A stretch of 17,123 bases of DNA from Pseudonocardiaceae bacterium (GTDB lineage Bacteria; Actinomycetota; Actinomycetes; Mycobacteriales; Pseudonocardiaceae), in contig JAICSB010000022.1 of assembly GCA_025937115.1 (NCBI GenBank), positions 1 through 17,123 on the forward strand, given 5' to 3'. A program made the position numbers and the translations under genes. This document shows positions 7,796 to 15,968 of this stretch, piece after piece. Every line of letters begins with the position of its first letter. The stretch's first letter is position 1. The notes beneath the pieces are model-generated. The model was not told the DNA's origin, did no database searches, and saw only the letters and a program-made list of their open reading frames with translations.

Positions 7796-9274
7796 CCCGG
7801 TCGTCGGGATGCTGTTCTACCTGCCAGCCGTCGACGTGGGTTTTGAGTCGGTGATGGTGGCGGCAGCTAGCGTGCAGGTTGTGTTCGCTGGTGGTGCCAC
7901 CATCGGGTTTGTGCGGCGCGTAGGGGACGGTGTGGTCCAGATCGGCGCTGGCCGCACGTTGCCCGCAGATCGGGTGTCGGCAGTAGACGTCACGGGCCCG
8001 GACGAACTCGGCCAGTCCGGCCGGTGGGGTGTAGGTGGCACGCCCGTGGTCGAGCAGGGCACCTGAGACCGGGTCGGTCAGTAGCGCCGCCAGGTGCCCT
8101 GCGCAGCGATCTCACGCGCCAGCGCGGCGGGAATGGGCCCGTGACCGATCAGCTCTCCGGGTTGGTCATCGAGCCCGAGCAGCATGGTGATCGGCACGAT
8201 CACCGACACCAGCGGTTTACCTGGTCCGACGCCGCCCGCGAGGCACACATGACCTCGCTCAGCCGCACCCGTGGCGTCGGCGAGACCGTCGGCACCGTCC
8301 TGGCCGGTGCACTCCTGTCCCCCCGACTCCTGGTCGGCCTGGCCGTGGTCGGTGTCGTGGTGGTCGCAGTCGCCGGCGCGGTCCTGAGCCAGTGGGCTAC
8401 CGGTGGCTGCGCAGCATCGCCCGGTGAGCAGGTCGGTGAGCAGATCAGCCCGCCGAGCGTCCATGCCCCGTGGATCTTCGCTGCCCAGCCCGCGAGCCAA
8501 CTGACACAACCGCTGATACGCCGCGGTGGCATCCGGCGCCGAGAGCAACGCCCACAACGACGACATGCCCTCCCCGTCCGGGGACACCACCACCCGCCGA
8601 TCCTTGCGACGGCCCTCATGCCGCGCTTGGGCACCCGCTGGGTCGAGCACCAGCACCGCCCGGGCCAACCGGGCCCGCAACCGGGCCACCGTCTGCTCCC
8701 CTGCCCGCGGCAGCACCCGATCCTCCAATGGCCCCCGCAGCTCACCTGGCAGCAGGTAGCTGGTCTCAGCGATCGCCCGCGCCTTGAGCGAATCGATCAC
8801 TCCCGCCTGCCACGCCGCCAATGTCGCAGGCAGATCTTCCACCAGGGCATTGGCCATCGCCAACCGGTTCATCGCGCTGCTTCGCGACAACCGCAATGCC
8901 ATCCCCACCTCGTCCGGGGCGAACTCACTAGCCGCCGAGGGCCGATCACACCCCACCGCCAACGGATGATCACCCGGTCGGCGGCGCGCGAACTCCGCCA
9001 ACAACACCGCTTGACGCGCACCCGCCCAGGACGCCACATGATCAAACCCGATGATTCCCTCGATCAACTCCGCGTCCGAAAGACCATGAGGAGCAGCACA
9101 ACCCTGGTCCAACTCCAATGCCAGCCACCCTGAGGGAGCGCAGCGCGACGCGGGCAACTGCCCGGTGTCCTCCAACGGCGGCGGAATCTGATCCAGCCAG
9201 GACGGGTCGTCCCAGTCTTCCTTCACAGGGAAGACCGGCACGGGTACCGGGGCGTCGAGGGAACTATCGAACAT
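7662..9274 (-). pseudogene. 13E12-family DUF222/HNH endonuclease-like protein, frameshifted before the HNH domain
   Basis: Family members carry an N-terminal DUF222 region and a C-terminal HNH nuclease fold and occur in many copies in mycobacteria (REP13E12). The N-terminal part reads from ATG 9274 (MFDSSLDAPVPV) to a TGA at 8078-8080, with a His/Asp/Gln-rich insert and the conserved LGLDDQPGELIGHGPIPA and GTWRR segments. The expected continuation, LLTDPVSGALLDHGRATY, is present in another frame from 8084. It leads into the HNH core (CRHPICGQRAASADLDHTVPY, then TSEHNLHASCRHHH) and a Pro-rich tail ending at 7662. One missing base at about 8084-8086 explains the break. ATG 9274 is preferred over GTG 9310, because GTGACA at 9310 is the -35 box of its own promoter. 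An SOS box overlaps the start. Confidence 0.88.
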
Positions 9275-9282
9275 GTGTTCGA
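9267..9282 (-). promoter_or_regulatory. Perfect LexA (SOS) box over the HNH gene start codon
   Basis: TCGAACATGTGTTCGA on the plus strand is TCGAAC-N4-GTTCGA, the mycobacterial LexA consensus with both half-sites intact. The start codon of the HNH gene (9274-9272) lies in its centre and the -10 hexamer touches its edge, so LexA would block transcription initiation. Several 13E12 genes of M. tuberculosis are reported to be LexA-controlled, in line with this. Confidence 0.88.
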
Positions 9283-9310
9283 CTATAGCACCCAACCACT
9301 GGTCTGTCAC
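9282..9310 (-). promoter_or_regulatory. Promoter of the HNH gene, probably leaderless
   Basis: Minus-strand GTGACA (9310-9305) and TATAGT (9287-9282) are 17 bases apart, close to the housekeeping consensus. A start site 6-8 bases beyond the -10 would fall at or next to ATG 9274, implying a leaderless mRNA. Confidence 0.7.
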
Positions 9311-9543
9311 TCGCTGTGCAAGCGACTGGCCGGCGACGTCCGGAGAGCCCCTAGATCGGAGCTACCCCCCGAGCCGTCGCCGCCGGCGTCGGGCCGCAGC
9401 ACACCGTCCCCGGCAGGTGACGCCAGGTCGATCAGTCCCGCAGAGAGGGGTCGGATTCGTGCGATACTGCCGCAGGCGAGGTGGGCGGATAAGCCGGGCG
9501 TGACCCGGCTCAGTCGTGAGGTGTGGAGCCGAAGGCGGTAGTG
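9311..9543 (+). promoter_or_regulatory. Region between HNH promoter and sensor kinase; possible kinase promoter
   Basis: No gene is visible in this stretch. TGCGATACT (9460-9468) resembles an extended -10 element without a clear -35 partner and could drive the downstream kinase gene, giving a leader of about 70 bases. GAAGG (9531-9535) is the likely ribosome site for ATG 9544. The call is weak. Confidence 0.3.
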
Positions 9544-12500
9544 ATGTCCGGCGACGCGGCGGCGGACCAGCGGCCGGTCGACTGGTCGTTTCTGACTTCG
9601 GGTGGCCGGACCGCGGAAATGATCGCCGAGCTGGGCTGGTCGGCCACCTCCCTCGGGCCGATCACCAGCTGGCCGCAGAGCCTGCGCACCGCGGTGAGCA
9701 TCTGCCTGGCCTCGCGGCACCCGATGGTGATCTGGTGGGGCCCCGAGTTAGTGCTGATCTACAACGATGCCTGGGTGCCGATCCTGGGGCCGGCCAAGCA
9801 CCCGGCGCTGGGCAAGCCGGGCGAGCTGGTGTGGCCGGAGATGTGGCACATCATCGGCGCGCAGCTGCGCAGCGTCCTCGACACCGGGCAGGCCACCTGG
9901 TCGGACGATCAGCTGCTGCCCGCAATGCGGCACGGCTACCTGGAGGAGGCGTACTTCACATACTCCTACAGCCCGATCCGCGACGAGACCGGTGGGGTGG
10001 CCGGGGTGTTCACCGCGGTCATCGAGACCACCGACCGGGTGCTCAACGAGCGGCGGCTGCGCACCGTCCGGGAGCTGGGAGACATCTCCGCGGTGACCGC
10101 GCCGACGATGCAGCAGGCCTGCGACGCCGCGCTCGCCGTGCTGGCGCGCAGCCGCGCCGATATCCCGTTCGCCTCGATCTACCTCCTCGACGCCGAAAAC
10201 TCCGAGAACGCCGAAAACGCTGAGGCCGTCGCCTGGCGGGCGGCGTTCTTCGGGATGGTCGACGATCCCCGGATCGTGCCCACCGAGCTGCACCCTGACC
10301 GCGACTCCGACCAGCCGCTGTGGGCGGTGCTGAACTCCGCTCCGGCGCAACGCAGCCGGGTACTGACCGGGCTGGCCACCGATTACCCGGGCCTGTTCAT
10401 CCCCACCGGCGGTCCGATGGGCGACGCCGCACCCGACGCCGCGGTCGCGATCCCGCTCGTCACAGCCGGCGGCGGTGATCCGGCGGGGGTGTTCTTCGCC
10501 GGGGTCAGCCCCTACCGGGTGCTGGACGCCGATTACCACCGGTTTCTCGACCTGGTCGCCAGGCAGGTGAGCACCGCAATCGCTGACGCCCAGACCTACC
10601 AGGCGCAGCGCCGGCGGGCCGAGGAGCTGGCCGAGCTGGACCGGGCCAAGACCGAGTTCTTCACCGGGGTCAGCCACGAGCTGCGCACGCCACTGACGTT
10701 GATCACCGGGCCGGCCGAGGACAGCCTCGCCGACACGCAGGACCCGCTGTCGCCCGGACAGCGGGCTCGGGTGGAACTGATCCGGCGCAACAGCGTCCGG
10801 TTGCGCCGGCTGGTGGACACCCTGCTCGATTTCGCCCGGCTGGAGGGCGGCCGGCTGACTCCGGATCGGGTGGCGGTGGACCTGGCCGCGCTGACCCGAG
10901 GCATCGCCGAGTCCTTCGCCCCGGCCGTCACCCGCGCTGGGCTGCGCTTCACGATCGACTGTCCCGACCTCGACGCCAAAGCAGTGGCCGTGGACGTGGA
11001 GATGTGGGAAAAGATTGTGCTGAACCTGCTGTCCAACGCGGTGAAGTACACCCCGGCGGGTGAGGTCACCGTCACTCTGCGCGACAGCGGTGACGGGGGC
11101 GTGGAGCTGGTCGTTTCCGACACCGGGGTCGGCATCCCGGCGGCGGAGCAGCCGCTGCTGTTCCAGCGCTTCCACCGGATCCGCGGCGCGGACGGGCGCA
11201 GCCACGAGGGTTCCGGGATCGGGCTGGCCTTGGTGGCGGAGTTGGCCGCCCTGCACCAAGCCCAGGTGAGCGTGGACAGCGTCCCCGGGGCGGGCTCGAG
11301 GTTCACCGTGGCGCTGCCGGCCGCCGCCCGGACCGGCACCGCCCCCACCGACACCCGAGCCTTCTCCGCGGTGGAGCTCTACCGCGAGGAAGCGCTGCAG
11401 TGGAGCGATGCCGACCGCGATGCCCCCGCCACGGCTCCAGTCGACGTGGGACCCACCGCTGGGGCGCTAGTGCTGGTCGCCGAAGACAACCCAGACCTGC
11501 GCAGGTTCATCGCCAGGCTGCTGGAGCCGCACTACCGGGTGCTGCTCGCCGGCGACGGCCAGACCGCGCTGGAGCGGGCGCAGGTGGATCACCCGGATCT
11601 GGTACTCACCGATGTGCTGATGCCCGGCCTGGACGGGTTCGAGCTGCTCACCGCGTTGCGCACCGACCCAGCCACCGCCGCGATCCCGGTCATCCTGCTG
11701 TCGGCGCGGGCTGGCGAGGAGGCTACCGGCGAGGGGCTGGCCGCAGGCGCGGACGACTACCTGGTCAAGCCGTTCTCCTCAGCCGACCTGCTGGCCCGGA
11801 TCCGGTCCAACCTGACATTGGCCCGGCTGCGCACCCAGGAGTCGGCCTGGCGCTCCGCCCTGATCAGCGCGATGCAGGACGGGATGAGCGTCGCGGATTC
11901 GGACGGCACCATCGTCGAGGTCAACGACGCGTTCGCCGACATCGTCGGCTACGGCGCCAAGGACCTCCCCGGTGCACCGCCGTACCCGTGGTGGCCTGAC
12001 CCGGTGCAGGAGCCCGCGGACTTCGCGCTGGTCAACACCGCCGCAGCCGCCGCGCTAGCCGGCCGAGACGGCCGGTGGGTACTGCCGATGCGACATGGGT
12101 CGGACCGTCGACGGCTCTGGCTGTCGATCACGTCCGGCTCAGTCACCGGTCCGGACGGCACTGTCCAGGCGCGGGTGACCACTGTTCGCGACGTCACCGC
12201 CGAGCACCTCAGCGCGCACCGTGACGCGGCCGTGGCCAGGCTCACCGGGCGGCTGGCCGGAGCCAGCGACTCCGACGGCGTGTTGCGCGCTGGGCTAGCC
12301 GAACTGGCCACCAACTGGCCCGTGCACCACGCGATGATCGTCAGCTGGGATCTCGACGGTCAAGGGTCGCTGATCGGTACGGGAACGTCGTGGGCGGCGC
12401 TGCCGCCGGCGACCAGAGCGGCGATCACCCGGATCCGCACCACCGGCCGGCCGCACCGCCAGGTCGGTGACCGGTCGGTGAATCGACCGACGGTAGTCGG

Positions 12501-13377
12501 CGCCCCGATCCTTCTCGGCAGCCACACCAGCGTGGTCTGGCTGGAACTGGAGCCGGGGCGCCCCTTCCGCGACGAGGACACCGCGCTGCTGTCCGATCTC
12601 GCCGGTCACCTCAGCCAAGCACTGACCCGGGCCCGGCTGTTCGACGAACAACGCGCCGTGTCACTGACCTTGCAACGTGCCATTCTCGGGCCGACCGTGC
12701 TGCCCGCCGGTTTCGCCGTGCGCTACGAACCCGCCGTCAGCCACCTAGCGGTCGGTGGTGACTGGTACGACATCGTCGAACTGGGTGGGAATCGGATCGG
12801 GGTGGCCGTCGGCGACTGCGTCGGCAGCGGGCTGGCATCCGCCGCCGTGATGGGTCAGCTCCGCACCGCCTGCCGCACCCTGCTGCTGGAAAACCACACC
12901 GCTTCGCAAGTGCTCAGCGCGATGGACCGGGTCGCCGCACTGATCCCCGGCGCTAGCTTCACTACCGTGTTCTGCGCCATCCTCGACCGCGGCAGCGGCG
13001 CGGTGTGCTACAGCTGCGCCGGTCACCTGCCGGCGATCGTGGCCAGCGCCGACGGTGGTACTAAGCTGCTCGACGATGCCCGCGGCGTCCCGTTGGCCAC
13101 CACGAATGTCGCCCGACCCGAAGCCGGCACCATGCTTGCCCCGGGTGACACTGTGCTGCTCTACACCGACGGGTTGGTCGAACGCCGTCGATGCTCCCTC
13201 GACGACGGCATCGACAGGGCCCGCGAGATCCTCGCCGACACTCACCACCTCGCCCCCGCCGCGATCGCCGAGCGGCTCGCCGAGCAGTTAGTAGACGACG
13301 GTCACGATGATGACGTCGCCTACCTGATCTACCAGCACCCGGCGGATTCAAACCCCAAGGAGGGACGGCAGCGTTGA
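9544..13377 (+). CDS. Hybrid sensor histidine kinase fused to a SpoIIE/PP2C phosphatase
   Basis: This 1277-residue signalling protein has no membrane segment, so it is probably cytoplasmic. Domains in order: PAS (about 29-160); GAF (180-352); HisKA with phospho-acceptor His378 in SHELRTPL; HATPase with the N box NLLSNAVKY near 495, DTGVGIP at 526 and GSGIGLAL near 558; REC with Glu647/Asp648, phospho-acceptor Asp690 in LTDVLMPG and Lys742; second PAS (770-875); second GAF (899-1035); SpoIIE/PP2C (1044-1270) with metal-binding Asp1073 in GGDWYD, Asp1091 in GDCVGSG and a late DDDVAYLI. All catalytic residues look intact. The HK and REC parts imply an internal phosphorelay; the phosphatase implies dephosphorylation of a Ser/Thr-phosphorylated STAS protein. 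ATG 9544 has GAAGG eight bases upstream and is preferred to GTG 9523. It overlaps the next gene by four bases. It lacks the RsbW-like kinase and STAS domains of Rv1364c. Confidence 0.93.
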   Translation: MSGDAAADQRPVDWSFLTSGGRTAEMIAELGWSATSLGPITSWPQSLRTAVSICLASRHPMVIWWGPELVLIYNDAWVPILGPAKHPALGKPGELVWPEMWHIIGAQLRSVLDTGQATWSDDQLLPAMRHGYLEEAYFTYSYSPIRDETGGVAGVFTAVIETTDRVLNERRLRTVRELGDISAVTAPTMQQACDAALAVLARSRADIPFASIYLLDAENSENAENAEAVAWRAAFFGMVDDPRIVPTELHPDRDSDQPLWAVLNSAPAQRSRVLTGLATDYPGLFIPTGGPMGDAAPDAAVAIPLVTAGGGDPAGVFFAGVSPYRVLDADYHRFLDLVARQVSTAIADAQTYQAQRRRAEELAELDRAKTEFFTGVSHELRTPLTLITGPAEDSLADTQDPLSPGQRARVELIRRNSVRLRRLVDTLLDFARLEGGRLTPDRVAVDLAALTRGIAESFAPAVTRAGLRFTIDCPDLDAKAVAVDVEMWEKIVLNLLSNAVKYTPAGEVTVTLRDSGDGGVELVVSDTGVGIPAAEQPLLFQRFHRIRGADGRSHEGSGIGLALVAELAALHQAQVSVDSVPGAGSRFTVALPAAARTGTAPTDTRAFSAVELYREEALQWSDADRDAPATAPVDVGPTAGALVLVAEDNPDLRRFIARLLEPHYRVLLAGDGQTALERAQVDHPDLVLTDVLMPGLDGFELLTALRTDPATAAIPVILLSARAGEEATGEGLAAGADDYLVKPFSSADLLARIRSNLTLARLRTQESAWRSALISAMQDGMSVADSDGTIVEVNDAFADIVGYGAKDLPGAPPYPWWPDPVQEPADFALVNTAAAAALAGRDGRWVLPMRHGSDRRRLWLSITSGSVTGPDGTVQARVTTVRDVTAEHLSAHRDAAVARLTGRLAGASDSDGVLRAGLAELATNWPVHHAMIVSWDLDGQGSLIGTGTSWAALPPATRAAITRIRTTGRPHRQVGDRSVNRPTVVGAPILLGSHTSVVWLELEPGRPFRDEDTALLSDLAGHLSQALTRARLFDEQRAVSLTLQRAILGPTVLPAGFAVRYEPAVSHLAVGGDWYDIVELGGNRIGVAVGDCVGSGLASAAVMGQLRTACRTLLLENHTASQVLSAMDRVAALIPGASFTTVFCAILDRGSGAVCYSCAGHLPAIVASADGGTKLLDDARGVPLATTNVARPEAGTMLAPGDTVLLYTDGLVERRRCSLDDGIDRAREILADTHHLAPAAIAERLAEQLVDDGHDDDVAYLIYQHPADSNPKEGRQR
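13357..13364 (+). promoter_or_regulatory. Strong ribosome site fixing a TTG start
   Basis: AAGGAGGG within the end of the kinase gene lies nine bases before TTG 13374. The TTG overlaps the kinase stop (TTGA), so the second gene is read from the same mRNA, probably by coupled translation. Confidence 0.8.
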
Positions 13378-14477
13378 GCAGCCACGGTGGCGGTCGGGGC
13401 AGGCCGTCGAGCAGCGACACTGGCGAGGCCGCCGGGCAGGACATGTTGGCTGTCCGGATGGGTGAGCTCGCTCGGTCCTTGCAGCAGGAGGGCTCGCTGC
13501 AGGACACCTTGCAAGGCATCGTGACGGCGGCGGTGGACACGGTTCCAGGTGCGCAGTTCGCCGGCATCAGTGAGGTGCAGGGTCGTCTCGAGATCAACAC
13601 GCCGGCCTTGACCGACGAGTTGGTGCGCGCCAGCGACGCGGCGCAGTACGAGACGGGTCAGGGTCCGTGTCTGGACGCGATCTATGTGGAGCAGACGGTC
13701 CGGGTCTCCGATATGGCCAGCGAGGATCGCTGGCCGGAGTTCGCGAAGCGGGCCGCGCAGCTGGGGGTGCGCAGCATGTTGTCCTTCCAGCTCTACGTTG
13801 TCGGTGACAACCTGGGAGCGCTGAACCTCTACAACCGGGAGCCAGACGCTTTCGACGACGAGTCCGAGCATGTGGGACTGTTGTTCGCCTCGCACGCCGC
13901 GGTAGCGATGGCGGGGGCGCAGCGCAACGAGCAGTTGAACCGGGCCGAACTCGAGGGCATCAACGCCGACGGCCCCGGTCTCGGGGTCTCGCCGGTCGGC
14001 GACTTCTATCGGTTCGCCGGCCACAGCGATGTTGTCAATCCGGTTGCTGCCGTCGCCGCCCGCGTCGACGCGACCGAGAAGGCGCTCGCCGCTGGCTATA
14101 CCGGCTTTCGGGCTGTGGTCGACGCCACCGCAGTGGTGCGCTCCGCCGAGCAACGCGAGGCGTTCGCCTGCTTCGAGCACCTCCTCGACCGGGAGATGTG
14201 CGTTCGGCCGGTCTCGACGCTGTGCGCCTATGACGTGGGCGAGCTCGGCAGCACCGCGGTGGCCGAACTGGCGTGCCTGCACCCACTGGCCAATCCCGGC
14301 TCTGCCCCATTTCAGCTGCACGCCGAGCGGGATGTCGACTTCGCCCTCGCCGGTGATATCGATCTCGCGTGCGATGAGCTGTTCGCTACGACGGTGCGGC
14401 GCGTCGTGCCGCTGTCGAACTGGTCGTCGAAGGCCGGGCAATGGAGTTCATCGACCACCGGCGGCTGCTCCTGCTGA
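13374..14477 (+). CDS. GAF-MEDS sensory regulator, C-terminal STAS part out of frame
   Basis: As read, this is 367 residues. After a flexible, polar N-terminus comes a GAF domain (about 25-185) of the type usually followed by ANTAR in mycobacteria (YETGQGPCLDAI, LNLYNREPDAFDD). In place of ANTAR there is a MEDS domain (about 205-345: YRFAGHSDVV, ALAAGYTGFRAVVDATAVV, LCAYDVGELG, CLHPLANPG), a sensory domain first named for methanogen/DcmR regulators and often joined to STAS in actinobacteria. The final 30 residues (PLSNWSSKAGQ to GGCSC) look non-natural, and the expected STAS sequence continues in the frame displaced by one base from about 14400. The product is thus probably truncated or the sequence has an indel. 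TTG start, strong ribosome site and overlap with the kinase-phosphatase make the two a single signalling unit. Confidence 0.8.
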   Translation: MSSHGGGRGRPSSSDTGEAAGQDMLAVRMGELARSLQQEGSLQDTLQGIVTAAVDTVPGAQFAGISEVQGRLEINTPALTDELVRASDAAQYETGQGPCLDAIYVEQTVRVSDMASEDRWPEFAKRAAQLGVRSMLSFQLYVVGDNLGALNLYNREPDAFDDESEHVGLLFASHAAVAMAGAQRNEQLNRAELEGINADGPGLGVSPVGDFYRFAGHSDVVNPVAAVAARVDATEKALAAGYTGFRAVVDATAVVRSAEQREAFACFEHLLDREMCVRPVSTLCAYDVGELGSTAVAELACLHPLANPGSAPFQLHAERDVDFALAGDIDLACDELFATTVRRVVPLSNWSSKAGQWSSSTTGGCSC

Positions 14478-14593
14478 TCGAGGCCACCCAGCGCGCGGGC
14501 GCGACGGTAGTCCTGCGCAACGCGCCCGGCACCGCGGCTCGGATGGTCGAGGTTCTCGAATGGGCGGGTGTGCGAGTCGAGGCGCGCGGGTGA
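14402..14593 (+). pseudogene. STAS-like C-terminal segment in the displaced frame
   Basis: The frame gives AVELVVEGRAMEFIDHRR followed by a Leu-rich helix, TVVLRNAP and EWAGVRVEARG, then TGA at 14591-14593. This is the last strand-helix pair of a STAS anti-sigma-antagonist fold and completes the MEDS protein if one base is added near 14400. An internal ATG at 14441 with AAGG upstream might allow separate translation, but it would begin in mid-fold. The loop that normally holds the phosphorylated Ser/Thr (DSSG type) reads DHRR here, so this domain is unlikely to be a substrate of kinase or PP2C. Confidence 0.65.
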
Positions 14594-14812
14594 GAACGGG
14601 CGTGGCAGCCGGCAGGACCGGCGAGGGCTTCACCATCCGTCTCACCGCCGGGGTACCAGACCTGACAAGCTGACCGCCTCAGTCCTTGGGTGATCACCGT
14701 TTGGGTGGCGGGGGGCGACACGTTTCGTCGCCGCGGGCACACAAACCACGATCATGGTGTCGGGCTACGCCGCGCCAACCCCCTCGGGCGACCCCTGCTG
14801 ACCGGAGACGTC
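14594..14812 (+). other. Gap between MEDS-STAS remnant and lysozyme gene
   Basis: No convincing gene is present. A GTG at 14590 overlapping the STAS stop opens 27 codons (to 14673), too short and unfamiliar to call. No clear promoter hexamers for the lysozyme gene are seen; a G-rich run lies around 14707-14718. Confidence 0.4.
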
Positions 14813-15859
14813 GTGGCGATCTACGGGGTGGATATCCACCCACGCGTCCAGGCCGGGATCAACATCGAGGAGATCCGCCGCGAGGGCTTCGACTTCATGG
14901 CCGTCAAGGTCTCCGAGGGCGTCGACAGCTCATACCTCGCGGCCGGCTCCGCGGACTTCCTGCAGCGCGGCGGCGCGGCCGGCCTGCTGCGTCTGGGGTA
15001 TCACTATCTGGACGCGGGACACGAGGAAGCGCAGGCGAAAGCGTTCGCCGACGCTCTGGACACCGTCGGCGTGCCCGGCATGCTCGACGCCGAGGCGCTC
15101 GCCGCTGACGGGCAGACGCCCATCCTGACGATCACGGGCATCCGCAGCTTCCTCGCGGCCTGCCTACGCCTCGGTGCCCGGGTTCCGCTGCTGTACCTGC
15201 CGCGCTGGTACTGGGACCGGCTCGGGCGCCCTTCGCTTGCCGGACTGCCGCCGCTGTGGGCGTCGGCATACGTCAGCGTCCCGTCCGCACCGGCCTCGGT
15301 GATGTATCAATCGCATGCTGCGGCCAGCTGGGCCTCTTACGGTGCGCTGGGCGTCGAGGTACTGCAGTTCACCGACCGCGCTCAGGTGGCCGGGCAGCTC
15401 GTCGACGCCGACCACTACCTCGGCACCCGCGAGCAGTTCGCCACACTCATCGGTCGACCACTTCATCGCAAGGAGCGTCCCGAGATGGATCAGCTACCTC
15501 CCACGACGACGCCCGCGGACGCCGACAGCGACCCTCGCAGCTGGCCGCAGCGCAACTACGACATCGGCTTCGACGCTGCGGGCGGGTGGGAGGGTGGCTT
15601 CGTTTTCGGCTTTGGGGCGCAGGATTGGGCTGGCCGCACAGTCGATGCTGCCCGGGGATATCTGAGTCTAGCTTCGTGGATCATGGCGGATCGCAGCCTG
15701 AGCCCGGTGGATGCGGTGTTCACCCAGGCAGGAGGCGGCCAGGTGATCTTCGCGCACAATCCGACGCGCGGCTATGGCGCGCCCGACGGTGCGGTGGGCT
15801 TAACGCTCAACTACGCCGCGCCGGGCGGCGCTTACGTCGCCGAAGGCCGCTCCGGCTGA
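14813..15859 (+). CDS. Glycoside hydrolase family 25 lysozyme-like protein
   Basis: This 348-residue protein has an N-terminal GH25 TIM-barrel domain (about 1-225), which in this family cleaves the MurNAc-GlcNAc bond of peptidoglycan. Asp7 (YGVDIHP), Asp92 and Glu94 (MLDAEA) match the usual catalytic set D...DxE. VKVSEG, LGYHYLD, LYLPRWYW, LWASAY and LQFTD fit the barrel strands. The C-terminal third (about 250-348) is Gly/Ala/Trp-rich and unrecognised; it may be a substrate-binding or targeting domain. No signal peptide is seen. GTG 14813 with GGAG (14804-14807) upstream is chosen over GTG 14690, which would add 41 low-quality residues. GH25 enzymes are common in phages and also occur in mycobacterial chromosomes; no phage genes surround this one. 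Confidence 0.85.
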   Translation: MAIYGVDIHPRVQAGINIEEIRREGFDFMAVKVSEGVDSSYLAAGSADFLQRGGAAGLLRLGYHYLDAGHEEAQAKAFADALDTVGVPGMLDAEALAADGQTPILTITGIRSFLAACLRLGARVPLLYLPRWYWDRLGRPSLAGLPPLWASAYVSVPSAPASVMYQSHAAASWASYGALGVEVLQFTDRAQVAGQLVDADHYLGTREQFATLIGRPLHRKERPEMDQLPPTTTPADADSDPRSWPQRNYDIGFDAAGGWEGGFVFGFGAQDWAGRTVDAARGYLSLASWIMADRSLSPVDAVFTQAGGGQVIFAHNPTRGYGAPDGAVGLTLNYAAPGGAYVAEGRSG

Positions 15860-15968
15860 TTAACCGCGTTACCTGGGTGTGCCTCGAATGGCAGGTACCG
15901 TGTGGGTGAGCGCGGTACCGTTGAGTATCAACGCCAAGGCCAGCCGGCGCCTGACTCCTAGGGGATCG

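Noticed and set aside
8078..8090. Programmed -1 frameshift in the HNH gene
   Set aside because: No X-XXY-YYZ slippery heptamer or following stem is visible, so a plain one-base deletion is more likely.
9748..11259. A 503-codon open frame on the minus strand opposite the kinase gene
   Set aside because: It mirrors high-GC codon bias of the real gene; its translation is low-complexity (Arg, Gly, His, Gln) without domains, and the plus-strand kinase domains are unmistakable.
13321..14441. A 370-codon minus-strand frame opposite the GAF-MEDS gene
   Set aside because: No domain character; the plus strand carries clear GAF and MEDS motifs and a strong ribosome site.
14590..14673. A 27-codon frame with GTGA overlap after the STAS segment
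   Set aside because: Too short, no ribosome site of note and no recognisable sequence; listed only as part of the gap.
14690..14812. Extended lysozyme N-terminus from 14690
   Set aside because: The added residues resemble neither a signal peptide nor GH25; GTG 14813 has its own ribosome site and starts at the first barrel strand.
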